Shown one piece after another: positions 59,481 to 64,000 of a stretch of DNA of 64,000 bases; the stretch's first letter is position 1; every line of letters begins with the position of its first letter. The notes beneath the pieces are model-generated. The model worked only from the letters and a program-made list of their open reading frames with translations. It did not search any database and was not told the origin of the DNA. Origin of the DNA: Aldrovandia affinis (lineage: Eukaryota; Chordata; Actinopteri; Notacanthiformes; Halosauridae); assembly GCA_029706075.1 (NCBI GenBank), contig JAINUG010000196.1, forward strand, positions 581,501 through 645,500, read 5' to 3'. Both the position numbers and the translations under genes were made by a program.

Positions 59481-60070
59481 ACTTCCGATTTCCAGCATGG
59501 TTAAACTGAAGTGTCCCCGGCTAACGGAGAAGACCATTTTTCACCATTTATTTTGAGCCTTGTTTACAAAAATCTAAAATTTAATAAAAAAACGTTGGAC
59601 AGGAAAACCTTTTTGTCACTGGACCGTTTGAAAGTCAGATGTGTTAGCGAGAAACTGTATAATTCTGTAAAAAGTCTGTAGAAGAGCACAAAAATATGTC
59701 TCTCAAAATTCTTGACGATGTATGACAACATTATTCAAAAAGGGTACTTGAGTTTCAGGCCCCAATTCAACAGTAGGCTGTAAACCATAGGCAATCATTT
59801 TGTAGCTGTCAACACATTCTTACCCAATCAATTCCCCTCCCATCCCCAAAGAAAATAATGAGAGAGAAGTGACTTTTGCTTAGCTGCTGAGCCTGTGTGG
59901 AACCTTGTTTGGGATAATCTTCCCAGGGACATTGTGAACTGGAGGATTTGCTGATGTATTGGGGAGGGAAGTAGTGTATTTTTTGGAGCCCTCTGCTTTT
60001 CCCCCTTCCTTTCACTCCATTATTGCATGTAGAAGCAGAAGCAGGCCTCCAACCTACAATAACTTCTTAT
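59481..60070. other. No gene seen
   Basis: Unique-looking sequence between the gypsy fossil and an L2 end. No coding frame or repeat end recognised. Confidence 0.4.
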
Positions 60071-60225
60071 CTTACATTTTTTTACATTTTAAGCATTTAG
60101 CAGTTGCTCTTATCCAGAGCGACTCACAAGATGTGCATTAATACATGGTAGGAACAATCATAATTAGTGCACAAGATCAGTGCAGGAATACAGCAATAGA
60201 CATCATTGCAGGCATCTGCGTCTTC
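60071..60225 (-). mobile_element. L2-like LINE 3' tail, minus strand
   Basis: In reverse complement it carries 'gagtcgctctggataagagc' in diverged form, 'actgctaaatgcttaaaatg' and the upstream 'tgattgttcctaccatgtat' block, colinear with the 3' end of the copy at 55,565-56,585. Only the tail was inserted. Confidence 0.8.
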
Positions 60226-63200
60226 AGAATATCATCTGCTTATTAAACATTTTGGCGGAGGGATACTGAGCTTCCCGCTTTGTATGTAACTGAAAGTTAT
60301 TACTAGTTTCAAAACAGCAGCAATAATCTCAGTATGTTTTCGTCTTCCAGAAGCAAAGTATCGTATAGGAATATTGAGAAAATTAACTCTGCCATGTTTA
60401 TAGATTCAGTTTTGGTGTTAATTGGCCTTGCTTATATTGTTCTGTTGTTGCTGGATGGATTGAAAACTGATTACCAGACGTTAATGAAGGATGACTTTTC
60501 ATTTGCTGCTGATCCATGTTGCCATGGTAACCATGAAGCAACAGCTGCTCACGAATTGTGAAGGTGATTTTAAACAAGGTGATTTTAAGGCTCAGAGCAG
60601 GTGACTGATTGCAAGGGTGGAAACATTGCTCGCTTTACCTCATCTCACTGAAAGGTAAAAACAACTGTCATGTGGCAGAGCTCTGCACGGTGGTGACGCT
60701 GTGGTAAGAGCTTGATTAGTCTCCTGTGTGAAGGGCCCGGGTCTTTTGCACGGTCAGTTAATTGTGTCAGCTGTGGACAGTCTGTGCACTAATTCTGCAA
60801 AGGTCAGTGGCTTGATCCTAAACTGGTCATGTAGGTTCTTGTACTCGGAGAGGTGAATCTGATGGCCGTCAGCTGACTGAGGTTTCAGCAGATCCCTGAG
60901 GAGACAGATACCTGGCCTGCGTCCCCATACTTTTTCCTTGTTACCTTGTTTCTTCATTCCCTAGCTTCATCTACTTCTCCTTGTCTACTTCACAATATGT
61001 CAGAAGTAGATGAGGGGAGGAGACAGGGGGTAGAGGATGAGGGAAATGGAGAAAAGGGCTTTTAGTTAAATCAATAAATCAATGCTGCATGGTTATGGAA
61101 CAGCATACAAAAACACCTACACACTCCTGATACGATGTAAGTGATAACATCAATTTAGGTCTGATCAAAGGCATTGTGGTCCATGATGTCACACAACACC
61201 AAAAACTCTCCAGTGAAGGACTTTTCCACAAAGGATACCAATGTTGAGTGTGGAGTTTTTCATTGGTATGTAAAAACTGACCAAAGTCTTTCCACCAGAA
61301 ATCTATGTATGGTAAGAAGGGCGGAGTAAAGGGGTGGAATTAGACAGGGAAACCTTCATGCATGCAGTATTGATCAGCATTGTAGCAGCAACAATTGGTA
61401 AATCAAGGACTTGATGCATTATAATTGCCCATTTATTACTTGTCAAGAAATTAACCTATTAAAGAAACATAGGGGAAAGACCAAAGTTATTTTGGAACCA
61501 GTACAAAACATAAAATACATAGGGGAAATTGGACTGTATGTTACTTTCATAGTATGCAGAATTGTATCAAGGCAGGTTTCCAAAGTACTGTACTAATATG
61601 GGAAAAGGGGAAACTGGAGTTTAGTTCACACTGCTTGGACCCTGAGTGGTCAGCAGGCTGTTGAGATTTGTATTGTGACAAGCACATGCATTGCATAAAG
61701 CTTTATAGAGCATGCAAATGATGGCGTGCTGATTGATGTAACTGTGTAATTTGACTAATTGGTAACCAATTCATCAGTTGAGCAATGGTAATTTGACTAA
61801 TTGGTAATCAATTCTTAAATGGTAAATCAACTCTTAAATAACAATATTATTGTTAAAATTAAAGAACGTGAATTTTTAGTGCAATGGCAATACTTTGAGC
61901 AAACAATGGTATAGTTCTTAAAATACCAATTTAATATTTTCAGTATTTAATTGTGAATTTAACTTAAATTTTGTATATACCATACAGTATATATATGTTT
62001 TTTTTAACCAAAATACACTTTTATGTGATTACGTCATGAAAAAACAGTACTGTGAACCAAACAGTATCGATGTGTAGTGAAAAACGTGGATAAAGTAAAA
62101 GGAATTGTGAACTTCAATTATTTTTCTTTATGAACAGTGCATAGTCTCTCGTAAAACCTGGGCAGAAACAGGTTTAGGTAATATGCAACTTTAGTATCCT
62201 GTAGGTAGCAAATGGAGCACCCTGCAATCATGATCAACAGAAAACTAGACTAGTTTTCCTTCTTTTCCTTCTTTAATTAATTGAGTTCATTTTGGTGATT
62301 GCTGAACTTGCCAAGCTCCTGGTTGTGAAGGAGAAGAACAAACACTTGCATTTAACTCTGAGACAAAGTTAAGCACTGATGTTGATTAAATCCAGGCCAT
62401 AGCATTGTGGGTCTTTGCTATGGATGCCATGAGACAAGAAATTGTTAATGGAGAACCGATCAAACTAGGTACTTGGAACTAGGAACTCCTGATTGTCTTT
62501 ACAATCTGGATGGACAGATAATAGACTGATGCATCTACGTATATGATATAGAGATAAGTGGATCTATGCAGCACCTGCTCTAAACAAATACTGGTGAACA
62601 AAAAGATGAGCTTGATTAGTCCCCTTTGTGAGGGGCGTGGGTGTTTCACACTGTGTGCAGATTGTATCACCACTGGTAGTATTTGTGCCTGTCATGCATA
62701 GGAAGGACTGCTGATTGGGGCGCATCAAGGCAACCAGTCTTGTGATTATACCACCTGTAAAGGCCATCCTATGAGACTATGAGCACTAGAAGGATCGTTG
62801 TAATTGGCACACGATGGATCTTACGTGGACACGGAGCCACACCGTGGGAGGTCGCAGGACTACCATGACATTGGGAAAGCCCAGGTGTTCATTTCATTAA
62901 CAATGAAGCTTGATTGTCACAATGCGCCCCATTGCAGCCTGTCCCCACTCATCACCGGTAATTAGGATTCCAGTGATTCACGGTTCCCTGGGGACAGACT
63001 CATTAATGCTGTTTTTGTTTAAGCTTTCGCTTTGTATGCGCAATCAAAGATGGCCCGTGTTTGAAGTATGAGTGAAGGAGATAAGGGTTGGGTGGGCGGA
63101 GCTGGGATTGTGTGGATCAGAGGCTCAGAGCAACATCTGAGTATGGACATGAGTTTAAGCCTCCGCTGGGCTTGCTGCTCAGGGGACTCCATTCAAACAC

Positions 63201-64000
63201 TTTCCTTGGAGTGATTTCCAGCTTCTCTCATTGCATTGAAGCACAGTTCTGTGAGTTCTGTGTTCTCTGCATAGAGTAAAATACAGCTTTCTCTACATCC
63301 AGTGAAAATGACATGGTCACGACACCCCTCTGTGTTGTAAATGAAAGAAAAATCATTGGAATTGATTTTACTGACTGTGAAGAAATATGCAGCCTCAGAA
63401 GGAGGAAAAGGCTATGGCAAATTAAGACCTGCTACTGTATATCTGTCACACTCTGAGGTCTGTCGATGTGTGTCTTGTTGGCGTATGGTTATCTTGGCAA
63501 GCGGGTGTTTCTGAAGCTGCCTTCAGAAAGGCATGTTCTGTTCCAATCCAAGACACATTAAGATAGACCTGTCCTTTTTTGAAGAAGAAGAGGAAGAATT
63601 CTCAAAAGAGTGAAAGGAGAGGAGGGGAAAAAAACATGTGAATCCTGACCTTGTCTTTTTGAAGTTTGAAATGAATATTAAGGAGGATACATTTTCAGAT
63701 AATCCATTGTGCTATTACCTCCTGTTGCTAAACCAGCTTTATTTAAAGATTTACAAATGCCAAGTACACACGGCTCCCAGGTGGCATATCCAGCTAAGCT
63801 GACTTTAATTGGGAGTCCCTCCCTTGTTGTGAAGTGGGGTCATCACACCAGGGAAAGGCATGGCCAGAAATACCTGGAGTGAGACAAATTCACCTGAGGC
63901 AACAAGAATACATTTAACTAAAGAATGTAATTATACAGAAAACAAAACACAGGGAAAAAATTAATGTTCTTTTTTTAAATGATTTGTTTCTGATATTTTC
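60226..64000. other. No gene seen; unique-looking DNA with small local repeats
   Basis: It contains a short tandem duplication (61,745-61,825), a diverged repeat pair (60,708 and 62,608) and a compact stretch at about 62,900-63,060 that looks more constrained than its surroundings. No coding frame with family resemblance, tRNA or transposon end was found. Confidence 0.4.
61745..61825 (+). repeat. Tandem duplication, period 43 bp
   Basis: gtaatttgactaattggtaa starts at 61,745 and again at 61,788, with the second copy diverging toward its end. Confidence 0.8.

Noticed and set aside
1-64000. CRISPR arrays, operons, riboswitches, rRNA genes
   Set aside because: The sequence is vertebrate in character; no spaced identical repeats of CRISPR type and no rRNA or intact tRNA gene were seen. 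The 5S-like sequence at 18,237 is part of a SINE.

Overview
The window looks like intergenic or intronic DNA from a ray-finned fish. I found no host exon I can defend. The repeats are a typical fish mix: several Tc1-like transposons, a Tigger/pogo-like and a hAT element, L2 LINE 3' ends with the shared fish tail, a Tx1/L1-like LINE, 5S- and tRNA-derived SINEs, a Sushi-like Ty3/gypsy chromovirus, other Ty3/gypsy fossils and a DIRS fossil. The species cannot be read from the sequence alone.

Layout. 1-19.3 kb: AT-rich unique DNA with scattered SINEs, four Tc1-like fragments, a LINE 3' end and a Tigger-like element (16,620-17,850) that keeps an open DNA-binding-domain frame. 19.4-24.8 kb: a broken Ty3/gypsy element on the minus strand, split by a second element at about 21,350-23,990. 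25.0-29.2 kb: two structures that read as solo LTRs with target duplications; the first is 2.4 kb long and full of tandem arrays. 30.2-39 kb: Tc1-like remnants, an L2 end and unique DNA. 39.07-48.52 kb: two nearly identical chromovirus copies head-to-tail, sharing LTRs and one outer pair of target duplications. 48.86-50.91 kb: a hAT element with a perfect 8-bp target duplication and a preserved exon-intron-exon start of its transposase gene. 51-60.2 kb: an LTR end, a DIRS fossil, a Tc1-like element with long inverted repeats, an L2 end and a gypsy fossil with a SCAN-like capsid region. 60.2-64 kb: unique-looking DNA.

The strongest candidate for something little described is the 21,350-23,990 element. 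It has long inverted ends, sits inside a retroelement, and encodes a protein that I read as a FEN1/XPG-type (PIN-fold) nuclease followed by a cysteine-rich CXC-like tail, not as any familiar transposase. The acidic residues expected of the FEN1 active site can be matched in order. Family assignments are by eye, without database searches. Old retroelements are described only as fossils.
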